Origin: a virus
Strand: one strand, 5' to 3'
Length of the DNA stretch: 43,230 nt
Virus record (IMG/VR): IMGVR_UViG_3300025704_001179
Span: 1 to 43,230 of that record
The notes beneath the pieces are model-generated. The model was not told where the DNA came from and did no database searches. It worked only from the letters and a program-made list of their open reading frames with translations. Shown in pieces: positions 30,730 to 39,332 of the stretch (position 1 is the stretch's first letter; each line of letters opens with the position of its first letter). Position numbers and translations under genes: made by a program.

Positions 30730-33700
30730 TTCGCCCCATCTTAGAATAATATTTGCATCAGTTGCTGCGCCGCCAACTTTATATACGTTAAGTGCTAGTA
30801 CATCTGGACCATTTGGATATGTTCCTCTACCACCTAACGGTGTATTAGTAAGTTCTTTCAACTGTGATAAGTCTAAACTAGCACGTTCTCCAGGTGTAGC
30901 AATGAATGAAAATACTGTTTCTCCAGGCTGTGCATACGGTGGTTGTACAAACGTAAATTCTACTGTACCTGTGCCCACTGGGAGTGTTCCAGTAAACGCA
31001 TTATTAAACTGCACTTCATAGTACTCTGTGCCGCCGAAGTCTAACAAGTTTACACTGTTAACCAATGTGTTTGCAGGGAATGTAACACTGCCGCCGTTGG
31101 ATAGTTCTGTACCGATTCCTGCACCTGATATTTCAAAACTTGCTTTATCAAAATATGCAAAGTTTCTGTTAACCAACGCTTCATTAGCAGTTAAGACTGA
31201 AAACGCACTTCCAGTGCCGGCACTTGTTTGACCTTGGGTTCTTCGACTTAATCTAAAATAACCATAACTGCCACTGATATACACATCAGTGATAGTAGTA
31301 TTTGCATCAATGTTAGAACCTGTAATAGTTTTACCTAAAACTGGCGCCCTAGATGTAGTTCCGAATGTAGTTTGATAATCTGCTGTATCAATGTATACGT
31401 AATCTCTATTATTTGGACTGTTGTATATGCCTGAATTAATATCTGCACTAATTGCACTTTGAGCTGTAGCTGTTGCAGTTGTTGCAGCATCACCTGTTGA
31501 CCAGTTAACACTACCACCTGAAGCAATTTGTGCAAAACTTGGCTGTCCACCTTGTGCAACACCACTTAGTCCTGTCCAGCCAATGTCTGCTGGATTTAAT
31601 GGATAGTTTTGCGGATTAAGAATTCCTTCAACAACAATGCCACCCGTAATATCATTAGTTCCGTCAGTGCCATCTGATGTAACTTCAATTCCTTGTAGTA
31701 GTAACTGCGCTCTGTTTAGTAGTTCTCTTTCACCTAAATCACCAATAAGTGCATTTGATACACTTGGTGCCAATCTAATTAAGAAAGCACTTTGTTTAGT
31801 AGTACTAACGTTTACTTGATTTTCTGCGTAGGAGAAAATATAACCTCTATCATCATCAAACATACCATCTGTAATAAACGCACTACCCCAGTGACTAATC
31901 AATGGTGTAATTGTTTGAGATATTAATACAACGCCGGTTCTGTCAGTGTGCGTTGTTGCTATACCTGCTGTATAACTGCGTGTTGCTCCTGCTTGGAAAT
32001 TTGTAAATGTTGCACCACGAGTTACACCTGTTAACGTATTAGTAGTTTTATTGTTACCGGTAAACGTCATAATTTCGTTGTCAACATAAACTGTGCCATA
32101 GTCCGGGAAGAAACTACTATCTGTTAATGGTATTGTAACTTGACTTGCATCGAGTGCTGCTGCAAGTTTGCCACTCGGTCCTTCATTACTAACTTCATAA
32201 CGCACAGGCAAGTTACCTGAACGCATAAACGCTTCTGTGTTTACGTTTGAGTTACGCATTCTGTGTGCAAATACAAAGTTACCATCTGCACCACGTAGCA
32301 TAAAGTCAATGAAACCTGCACCGTACCAACTGTATTGAATGCCGATCATCTGCATCTTAGCAATGTCAATATCGTAACCACTTGGTCCGGTGCCGTCCAA
32401 TTTATCTAGATTAAAGTCTTTTTGTTTTGTTTTCTTGTCAACAATTAAGTTAGCCTTAGCGCCGGCAATGTTTACAACTCCGCGGAAGTCTGGTGTAACT
32501 GTAATTTCAGTTTGACTGTTAACGTGACTTACAACATGTGTCATACCTTTGATAATAATTCTATCTCCGGCTTTTAATTGATCTTGGAATCTAGTATTTG
32601 TGCCTGCTACTAGGTTATCATCCACGCTTAGGGCAATTGTTCCTGCAAGTTGTCTTGTACCTGTACGTTGTGCTACACTAATTTGCGTTCCGTCAAACTC
32701 CCAGAAAATCCCATTTTGATCATCAAAGATACCAGAACGCACTGTAGCACCATGCCAACTAACAACACTCATTTGTGAACCAAACCCTAATACTGCTTCA
32801 GTTGCTCCTAGTCTACGCTGTGCTCGAACTGTAAATCTACGTTCGTCTAGTACACTTTCAACAGTATAATCAAATACTGGCGGTACTACTGTTCCAGGGC
32901 CACTGTTGTATCCGGGAGTTTCTACTCCAAGAATTCTAACAACTCCGCCAACTTGTACTCCGTGATCATTGTCGTCTGTTTCAACTGTAATTAGTGATCC
33001 TACTTCTACACCGCCTGCTGTCAAACTACGCAGATCGTAACTTGGTGCAAACAATGCACCAGTAGTATACATAATACCTTTACCTGACTGATAACGAATA
33101 TACTTTTTACTTTGACGTATTGCTTGCGCACCGTGTTGCGGACCGCCTGTTCCTAACTGTACTCCGCCGTCATACGGTCTGTGTACAAAGAAACTATCTG
33201 GTCTTGAATATAATGTGCCTAATATACTAGATGTTGTTGCATCAATTGTTCCAACTGCTCTTGCTTGATATCTTAATTTGTTTACAGCAGGTATATCTGT
33301 AACAAAGAACGATCCTGCTGATAATGCATGATTATTAACTCCGTCGTCTGATGCAGATGTTACAATAAATGTGTCTCCTGGGACAAGACCATGTGCATTA
33401 TTTAATGTAATTTCTAATGTTGCCAAAGCGCCATATGTAATTACTGCATTTTTAGAAATTGTACTACTAGTAGCCTCTGTCACAATTAATGTACTTATAA
33501 GTCTTATAATATCTCCTGATATAGCAGAATCAAAATTTGTAGAAATGCCTGTAATTTCTCCTGTTTCAGAATCAACACTAGTAACACTTATATCAATATC
33601 GTGTAAAGGCGATACACCATCAAGCGTTGGTCCGTTTATTCTAAATGTGTTTCCTACAGCATAATTGATGCTACCTAGATCAACTGTAATATTTGAATAT

Positions 33701-36537
33701 GTACCATTTTCTCTATTTAAACTTAACGTAAAATTAGTACCTGAAATAGGCTGTATGTTGCCTGTTACAGTAAAAGATCCTGTGCCGTTATATGCTGTGC
33801 CAGCATCAGTAAAGGTTGCTACTGTTCCGGTTGCTATTGCATCTACAGTACTAATAGTGATAGTTATATCATTAGTTGGCGACGTTCCGGGAAGAGCCAA
33901 TCCTGCCGGTATTATTATTGTTTGTCCAGCGCCATAGTTGTTGCCGCCATCTGTCAGTGTTACAGTGTACGTGCCACCAGCAAGGCTTACATCAAAAGTT
34001 GCTCCTGTGCCTATTTGATTAGTACCGGCAATATTAATAGATGATGATCCGTTATACGCTGTTCCAGTAGCTGTTTGTGCAGTTATTTCGCCAGCGCCGC
34101 CTACATTATCAATAGTTATTGTTAAATCATTAGCAGGTGTGGCGCCGCCAAGGTCTGTGCCTAATACAGTAATAGTATCACCTGGTAAAAAGTTTGTACC
34201 CTGGTTAATAGGATCAATTGAAACAGAATATGTTGTTCCATCAGTACTTACTGAAAATAGTGCGCCAACACCAGATCCTGATGTAGAATAAGTAGGCTGA
34301 TTAAACTGAAGTTGTGTATCTGGAGCAGTGCCGCTGGCTGTTACACTTACAATAGATCCGCCTGCGCCGATAGTTGCAACTGTTAAATATAGATCATTTG
34401 CTGGTCCGCCGGCTGTTGGATCAATTAAAGAACCATCTACAACTATAATATCTCCAACAGCATAGCCAGTAGAAGTATCCGGTGATGTTATATCAGCTGT
34501 ATATACATTATTAACATATGTTATATCAAAAAATGCATCTAACCCTACGCCGCCTTGGGTGTTACCGGTAACACCAGTAACTGAAGTTGTTCCGTCAAAT
34601 GCGTCTCCAGATAAACTTACTGTTCCTATACCTGTGTCACTGTCTAATGTTAAAACAGTTATAGTAAGATCGTTAGTTGGTGATATACCGCCTAAGTTAT
34701 TACCTGTTACTAATAATATGTCGCCTACTTGATAGTTATCACCTTGATTGGAAAAACCGTCTAAGGTATATGTTCCTCCTGCTGATGAAATATTAAATAT
34801 TGCTCCGGTGCCGCTCGATACTACGGGACTTGGAGATATTCCTGTGTAAGTAACTTTATTAGATGTAAATCCAGTAGTAAATGCTCCTGACACATTTACT
34901 GTTGTTCCTACAATGCTAGTAACATATACAGCGGTGCCATCGCCGCGATCTAAAGCAAGATTTGGCACAATGCCAGTGGCGTCGTCTACGTCAAAACTTA
35001 GATCGCTAGGGTTAATATTTGCCGTAATTACAGGAGTTAAGTATTCGCCGCCGCCGGCACTAGTATCTATAATACTAGTAACCTGAGATCCTTCAGGAAT
35101 TCCTGCATTAATTAAAGGAGCACCAACTTCGGGCGATGGTCCGTCATATGGTATAATTGTACTTCCAGCTGCAATATCTAATTCAGCCGCTAAGGTTCCT
35201 GCACTACCGTTGCTTACAACCGAAACTGTTGGTTCGCCAATGTTTGCACCTGTGTAGAATGCAGCCTGTCTTAGTTGTGTATATGTTGTAGAAAGTGTAG
35301 TTGGATTAACTGTGCCAACTTTGGATTTTGCATAAAACGTAAAAGTGGTAGGAGTTGGAGCTTCAACAATTACAAAACTACCTTCTGCTCGTGCTGCACC
35401 TGGTACTGAGTCTTCTAGTGCTTTAATAGTTATAGGTGTACCTACTGGAATATTATGCGGACCAACTGTAGTTACAGTAATTAAACTTTGACCAATACCA
35501 TCTGTGCCTGCACTTGCATCAGTTACAACTGATAAAACTGGAGTATCTGTTCCTGGTACTTCGTAAACCGAAGGATAACCTCTCATTGTTGAAATAGCTG
35601 CCCATTTAGTAGGCTGTAATCCATATTCAAAGTCAGCGTCAAGCATTGATTGAGGTTGCGCAACTCTCAAACGTTCGATTGCATCTGTACCAAAATCAAA
35701 AGGTCTAGTAGTTACTACACTTTTGCCGTTTTCTAATTTTTCTACAAAAATTTGTAATTCGTCTGTTGAGGAATGATTACTAGTATCAAAATTTAAAGTA
35801 ATCGTTGTAATAGCATCAGTTGTTTCTAAATATTTGGTAAAATCTGCATCTTTAGATATTTGGTCAGTTTTAAGACTAACTAAGCCACCGGTAGCTGGTG
35901 CACTAAAATTATATATAATATCATTAGAAGTTACATTAGTAATTAATAATAATTGATCTAAATCATATCTACCTTGAATCTTAATCGTTCCTACACCTGT
36001 AGCAACAAACGTTGGAAATGCTGATATTCCAGTATTAATAACATCAGATGTAGCCTGAACTAAATCTCCAATAATAGTAGATGTACCTGCTTCAGCAGTT
36101 TTTGTATTGTCAATTGTTTGTGATACTTCAGTATTACTTGCGCTATAAGCAGTATTGGCCAGGACATAAGTTTGTATTAATGTTTTAATAAAATTATAAG
36201 TTGCAATTTCTACAGCTCTATCGCCGTCAATCTGTGCTACATCTTGATCCCAATAGTATTTTACAACATTGTAAGTATTTTCATTGCCGCCGTATCTTAG
36301 ATCTTTTAAATATGCGTCGATATTATAACCGATATCTCTTTCGCATTTTTCTGAATTATAAGTATAACCTACAAAGCCTGCATTTGCTGCATCAATTTGA
36401 TCTTGTATCCATTGCGTTGCTTCCTTTTGTACAAAGCTTTTGTTACTGGATAATAATCCATATGCAGCAGGATATAAGTTATCAGACGCCCCTACCCCTG
36501 GTTTAAATACGTAATTTTTTACTTGTGTCTTTGCCAT
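30718..36537 (-). CDS. Giant repeat-rich virion protein
   Basis: 1939 residues. The N-terminus KTQVKNYVFKPGVGASDNLY, then NKSFVQKEATQWIQDQIDAA, and the C-terminus RGTYPNGPDVLALNVYKVGG, then ANIILRWGEAQA, resemble large structural proteins of marine T4-like phages, usually put on the tail or baseplate. The middle holds about five copies of an 85-90 residue beta-rich unit (residues about 560-1000), and FFVTDIPAVNKLRYQARAVG-like beta segments recur. It is Gly/Thr/Asp-rich and poor in Cys. No enzyme motif. It is the last gene of a transcript that starts at 37449 and ends convergent to gmhB. Confidence 0.75.
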   Translation of the reverse strand: MAKTQVKNYVFKPGVGASDNLYPAAYGLLSSNKSFVQKEATQWIQDQIDAANAGFVGYTYNSEKCERDIGYNIDAYLKDLRYGGNENTYNVVKYYWDQDVAQIDGDRAVEIATYNFIKTLIQTYVLANTAYSASNTEVSQTIDNTKTAEAGTSTIIGDLVQATSDVINTGISAFPTFVATGVGTIKIQGRYDLDQLLLITNVTSNDIIYNFSAPATGGLVSLKTDQISKDADFTKYLETTDAITTITLNFDTSNHSSTDELQIFVEKLENGKSVVTTRPFDFGTDAIERLRVAQPQSMLDADFEYGLQPTKWAAISTMRGYPSVYEVPGTDTPVLSVVTDASAGTDGIGQSLITVTTVGPHNIPVGTPITIKALEDSVPGAARAEGSFVIVEAPTPTTFTFYAKSKVGTVNPTTLSTTYTQLRQAAFYTGANIGEPTVSVVSNGSAGTLAAELDIAAGSTIIPYDGPSPEVGAPLINAGIPEGSQVTSIIDTSAGGGEYLTPVITANINPSDLSFDVDDATGIVPNLALDRGDGTAVYVTSIVGTTVNVSGAFTTGFTSNKVTYTGISPSPVVSSGTGAIFNISSAGGTYTLDGFSNQGDNYQVGDILLVTGNNLGGISPTNDLTITVLTLDSDTGIGTVSLSGDAFDGTTSVTGVTGNTQGGVGLDAFFDITYVNNVYTADITSPDTSTGYAVGDIIVVDGSLIDPTAGGPANDLYLTVATIGAGGSIVSVTASGTAPDTQLQFNQPTYSTSGSGVGALFSVSTDGTTYSVSIDPINQGTNFLPGDTITVLGTDLGGATPANDLTITIDNVGGAGEITAQTATGTAYNGSSSINIAGTNQIGTGATFDVSLAGGTYTVTLTDGGNNYGAGQTIIIPAGLALPGTSPTNDITITISTVDAIATGTVATFTDAGTAYNGTGSFTVTGNIQPISGTNFTLSLNRENGTYSNITVDLGSINYAVGNTFRINGPTLDGVSPLHDIDISVTSVDSETGEITGISTNFDSAISGDIIRLISTLIVTEATSSTISKNAVITYGALATLEITLNNAHGLVPGDTFIVTSASDDGVNNHALSAGSFFVTDIPAVNKLRYQARAVGTIDATTSSILGTLYSRPDSFFVHRPYDGGVQLGTGGPQHGAQAIRQSKKYIRYQSGKGIMYTTGALFAPSYDLRSLTAGGVEVGSLITVETDDNDHGVQVGGVVRILGVETPGYNSGPGTVVPPVFDYTVESVLDERRFTVRAQRRLGATEAVLGFGSQMSVVSWHGATVRSGIFDDQNGIFWEFDGTQISVAQRTGTRQLAGTIALSVDDNLVAGTNTRFQDQLKAGDRIIIKGMTHVVSHVNSQTEITVTPDFRGVVNIAGAKANLIVDKKTKQKDFNLDKLDGTGPSGYDIDIAKMQMIGIQYSWYGAGFIDFMLRGADGNFVFAHRMRNSNVNTEAFMRSGNLPVRYEVSNEGPSGKLAAALDASQVTIPLTDSSFFPDYGTVYVDNEIMTFTGNNKTTNTLTGVTRGATFTNFQAGATRSYTAGIATTHTDRTGVVLISQTITPLISHWGSAFITDGMFDDDRGYIFSYAENQVNVSTTKQSAFLIRLAPSVSNALIGDLGERELLNRAQLLLQGIEVTSDGTDGTNDITGGIVVEGILNPQNYPLNPADIGWTGLSGVAQGGQPSFAQIASGGSVNWSTGDAATTATATAQSAISADINSGIYNSPNNRDYVYIDTADYQTTFGTTSRAPVLGKTITGSNIDANTTITDVYISGSYGYFRLSRRTQGQTSAGTGSAFSVLTANEALVNRNFAYFDKASFEISGAGIGTELSNGGSVTFPANTLVNSVNLLDFGGTEYYEVQFNNAFTGTLPVGTGTVEFTFVQPPYAQPGETVFSFIATPGERASLDLSQLKELTNTPLGGRGTYPNGPDVLALNVYKVGGAATDANIILRWGEAQA
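33530..34850 (-). repeat. Five tandem repeats inside the giant virion protein
   Basis: Units of about 85-90 residues share a core of the form N-Y-x-x-G-D-x-I-x-x-x-G-x-x-L-G-G-x-S/T-P-x-N-D-L-T-I-T. Copies include NQGDNYQVGDILLVTGNNLG, then NQGTNFLPGDTITVLGTDLG, NNYGAGQTIIIPAGLALPG and INYAVGNTFRINGPTLDGVS. DNA identity between copies is low, so they are old duplications. Confidence 0.7.
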
Positions 36538-36540
36538 GTT

Positions 36541-37431
36541 TTATAATCCAAATGCTATTGCCAGTGAAACCGCAGTACGGTCTACATATTGTTTGTTTGC
36601 TACGCCACTGTTGACCGCAGGCTCTATACTTACTGTTGCCGAAGTAAACGCTGCTGTTGCTGGTGTGGTAGCACCTATTGTAGTGTTATTTATAGTAGTA
36701 TCAACTACTGGAAGCGCAGAGCCGGTTGCACCAATACTTCCTAACAATACATCGTTAATTTTTACAACTATTTTATTCCCTGCTGATAAATCTAAATTCG
36801 TGCCAGACGATAATGCAGGAATACCAAGGCCTTGAATATTTAAATTTCCTCCTAGGTTAATGTCACCAACAACGCCTGCGCCGCCCGCGACTGTAAGTGC
36901 TCCAGTAGTTGTACTAGTACTTGCTATTGTCGATGTTATATCAACTTCACTGAATGCACTAGGTGCATTCTCTACTGTAATAGTTCCTGACACTGTTCCA
37001 TTTACATTTGCATAATAAAGTGTATTAGGTGCTGATAGTGGCACTGACCAAGCAAGTCTGCCTGCATTCTTGCCTTGCGCATTTTCTCTAGAGTCGCCAT
37101 CACTATGACTTAACCCTGTATTATACAAGGTAGTAAATCCAGCATCGGAGTAAATATTAAATGTAAGAGTCGATAATTCAAGATCAATTGTTGTTGTCTT
37201 AGTTCGAAAAACAGTAAATCCTGGATTATCAGTTGCACTTCCACTTAGTCTAAAATTACCACTAACTTCTACAAATTTTCTATCAGCAGGTAGATCTGTA
37301 TCAACTTCATCAGGAACTTCGTCTACTAAACTAATAGATTTAGCAGAAATATTTCCTTCGTCGTCGACTGTAAAGCCAGCACTTTCAAACCCAAATTTTG
37401 ACTTAAACGGTGAATTTACTATTGTTGTCAT
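36541..37431 (-). CDS. Tail fibre/baseplate-type structural protein
   Basis: 296 residues. It is Ser/Thr/Gly-rich, and STTTGALTVAGGAGVVGDIN, then LGGNLNIQG, is the recurring motif of phage tail-fibre and baseplate proteins that form trimeric beta structures. APNTLYYANVNGTVSGTITV is another typical strand pair. The C-terminus ends with VNSGVANKQYVDRTAVSLAI, similar to fibre connector ends. GGAG precedes the ATG at 37431 behind a late promoter; it is cotranscribed with the giant protein gene 3 nt downstream. Confidence 0.65.
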   Translation of the reverse strand: MTTIVNSPFKSKFGFESAGFTVDDEGNISAKSISLVDEVPDEVDTDLPADRKFVEVSGNFRLSGSATDNPGFTVFRTKTTTIDLELSTLTFNIYSDAGFTTLYNTGLSHSDGDSRENAQGKNAGRLAWSVPLSAPNTLYYANVNGTVSGTITVENAPSAFSEVDITSTIASTSTTTGALTVAGGAGVVGDINLGGNLNIQGLGIPALSSGTNLDLSAGNKIVVKINDVLLGSIGATGSALPVVDTTINNTTIGATTPATAAFTSATVSIEPAVNSGVANKQYVDRTAVSLAIAFGL

Positions 37432-37448
37432 CTATTACTCCATCTATT

Positions 37449-37456
37449 GTATTTAT
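37449..37456 (-). promoter_or_regulatory. Late promoter of the tail-fibre-type operon
   Basis: Minus strand ATAAATAC, then AATAGATGGAGTAATAG and the ATG at 37431. Confidence 0.7.
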
Positions 37457-37468
37457 CAATCAAAAACA

Positions 37469-37873
37469 TTATGAAGTTAATGGATTTTGATTTCTAAAGT
37501 ATTGTGCTGTATGTATAAACTTAGCTCCGTTATATGCTGCATCAGCAGGATTGATAATCAAATCAACATAAGAAGAATTTACTATTGCACTTAATTCAAC
37601 TATATTAGTTCCTAAGTTACTTCTTCCTATTACAACTAAACTTGCATAATCTACGCCATTACACACTATGCACTTTATAATTTCTTTTTGAGTTGTGCTA
37701 TAATCTATACTTATTGTAAATTCTGCACTGGAAAATTCGCCTGCATGCCACCGTGCAACTTGTGTATTAGTGTACACTTGTTTCCAAGGGCCGTTATGAG
37801 AAAATGATCCGTTATCCTGAAGCTGAATACTGGTTCTAATTCCTTTATTAAAGTATCTTGTAATATCAAACAT
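37469..37873 (-). CDS. Small structural protein
   Basis: 134 residues. FDITRYFNKGIRTSIQLQDN, then SSAEFTISIDYSTTQKEIIK and VVIGRSNLGTNIVELSAIVN, then NGAKFIHTAQYFRNQNPLTS: a compact beta-sandwich-like protein. The last segment resembles C-termini found in other marine T4-like fibre-associated proteins. No catalytic motif. A late promoter and GGAACC precede the ATG at 37873. It is followed by the two larger structural genes on the same strand. Confidence 0.6.
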   Translation of the reverse strand: MFDITRYFNKGIRTSIQLQDNGSFSHNGPWKQVYTNTQVARWHAGEFSSAEFTISIDYSTTQKEIIKCIVCNGVDYASLVVIGRSNLGTNIVELSAIVNSSYVDLIINPADAAYNGAKFIHTAQYFRNQNPLTS

Positions 37874-37893
37874 GTTTATGGTTCCAATTTATA

Positions 37894-37901
37894 GTATTTA
37901 T
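37894..37901 (-). promoter_or_regulatory. Late promoter of the small structural protein gene
   Basis: Minus strand ATAAATAC, then TATAAATTGGAACCATAAAC and the ATG at 37873. Confidence 0.7.
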
Positions 37902-37926
37902 GCTCTTACCAAGCATAAGTATTATT

Positions 37927-38637
37927 ATGAAAAATGGAAAACTTTGGATTTTTGGCGATAGCTACGGAACATTTCACCAATCAGGTGACGAAATTAAAGA
38001 CTGGCACTGGATGTGGAGTCTTACAGAAAAACTAGGCCATGAAAATTTTTATAATATATGCGAAGACGGTGTTGCTAACGAATGGATATATTACCAATTT
38101 ATAGATAATTCTTCGAATATAAATCCAGAAACAGACACTATTATTTTTATTACTACTCAAATAAATCGTCAATGGTTTTTTCCAGATAATGAAGGCGTAG
38201 GTAATATTCACATGGGTCCCCTCGACAATTATGTAACAAAAGACCAATCTAAAGCAATTAATTTATACATCAAACATCTAACAGATAATCCTCAGGATTC
38301 TATAAGATTTCAGTGGCTATTATATGGATTAAATTTTTTAAAAGAACAAAATAATTTAAATTTACTAATACTTCCTGGATTTGAAAATGAAGGATTCTTT
38401 TTAAATAATAATATTGCAGTAAAAGGTAGTTTACTCGATCCGTGTATTAACGAAGTAAAAGGCAAAAATATGCAATCTTGGTTGAACTGGAAGGGAAAAA
38501 TTAACGGGAAAGATCCTAGGGAAGGCCATATCTCCGAGTGCAATCATCTTATACTTTCTCAAAAGCTATATCAGACTATTAAACATAATCAAGTGTTAGA
38601 TTTAACCACAGGATTTGAACAAGAGTTTATAAATTAA
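37927..38637 (+). CDS. SGNH/GDSL-hydrolase-like protein
   Basis: 236 residues from the ATG at 37927 (an upstream in-frame ATG at 37900 lies in the late promoter motif of the opposite strand). KLWIFGDSYGTFHQSG contains the GDS block with the catalytic Ser, and NICEDGVANEWIYYQF has the Gly/Asn positions of blocks II-III. EGHISECNHLILSQKLYQ contains a late His that could complete the site. These enzymes remove or transfer acyl groups, often acetyl groups on polysaccharides. It is the only plus-strand gene here and overlaps the next (minus) stop by 4 nt. Activity is inferred. Confidence 0.6.
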   Translation: MKNGKLWIFGDSYGTFHQSGDEIKDWHWMWSLTEKLGHENFYNICEDGVANEWIYYQFIDNSSNINPETDTIIFITTQINRQWFFPDNEGVGNIHMGPLDNYVTKDQSKAINLYIKHLTDNPQDSIRFQWLLYGLNFLKEQNNLNLLILPGFENEGFFLNNNIAVKGSLLDPCINEVKGKNMQSWLNWKGKINGKDPREGHISECNHLILSQKLYQTIKHNQVLDLTTGFEQEFIN

Positions 38638-39332
38638 GATTTTTTAATATGTAAATACCAGATATCATTAGGATAAGTTACACTCAAACAATAATTTTCA
38701 ATTCTTAATCCGTTATCTTCGATCATCTTCGCAAATGTTTCTGGATTACTACCTTTTGTATTTTCCATTAGTACAATATCAGCATCATCAGTTATATAGC
38801 TACTAACAGTATTAAAAAAATCTTGATGTATGTTCCAGTTTTGATCTTTATATTTTCGATGCTCGTTAGGGTCGATATTTCCAAATGACGGAGTAAAGCT
38901 AAAATGCGGCGGATTTCCAATTATTAGATCATATGCTATGTTTGTAGGATGACTTTTAAAATTATTAGACAATACAAAATTTACATTATTATTAAGATTA
39001 TTTTTATCTATAGTTTTTTCTACTACAAATTTATTTGGCTCGTGTATGTCTAATAATGTAAGACGTTCTGTTAAGCCTTGGCTTAATGTTCCAAAACCTA
39101 AATATCCAGGGCCAGAACACCATTCTAAACAATGATTATATATTCTGCCATTTGAAAAATGATTAATACAGGATACGGCATCAGCTGCTGTCTGATAACC
39201 GTATCCATCTAATTTATTCGATGAGTAGACTAAAAATTTATCTAGTCTAACTTCAACAATGTCTGTATTAAGCAACTTTCCAATTTCCGACTGTAAGAAG
39301 CTTTCCGTATTCTGGCAAATACAAATATTCAA
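38634..39332 (-). CDS. Class I methyltransferase with NPP motif
   Basis: 232 residues. LEWCSGPGYLGFGTLSQGL is motif I, LTLLDIHEPNKFVVEK is motif II, and YDLIIGNPPHFSFTPSFG is motif IV (NPPx), which marks N-methyltransferases of the HemK/PrmC or adenine type. The start at 39332 overlaps the carbamoyltransferase C-terminus by 65 nt; an alternative TTG at 39275 has a weak ribosome site. The target could be a protein glutamine, a base or a small molecule. Its place next to the carbamoyltransferase suggests sugar-related chemistry, which would be unusual for this motif. Confidence 0.65.
   Translation of the reverse strand: MNICICQNTESFLQSEIGKLLNTDIVEVRLDKFLVYSSNKLDGYGYQTAADAVSCINHFSNGRIYNHCLEWCSGPGYLGFGTLSQGLTERLTLLDIHEPNKFVVEKTIDKNNLNNNVNFVLSNNFKSHPTNIAYDLIIGNPPHFSFTPSFGNIDPNEHRKYKDQNWNIHQDFFNTVSSYITDDADIVLMENTKGSNPETFAKMIEDNGLRIENYCLSVTYPNDIWYLHIKKS

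Noticed and set aside
33371-33937. Plus-strand hydrophobic ORFs inside the giant virion gene
   Set aside because: They mirror the Gly/Thr-rich repeats on the other strand and have no start signal, so they are shadows.
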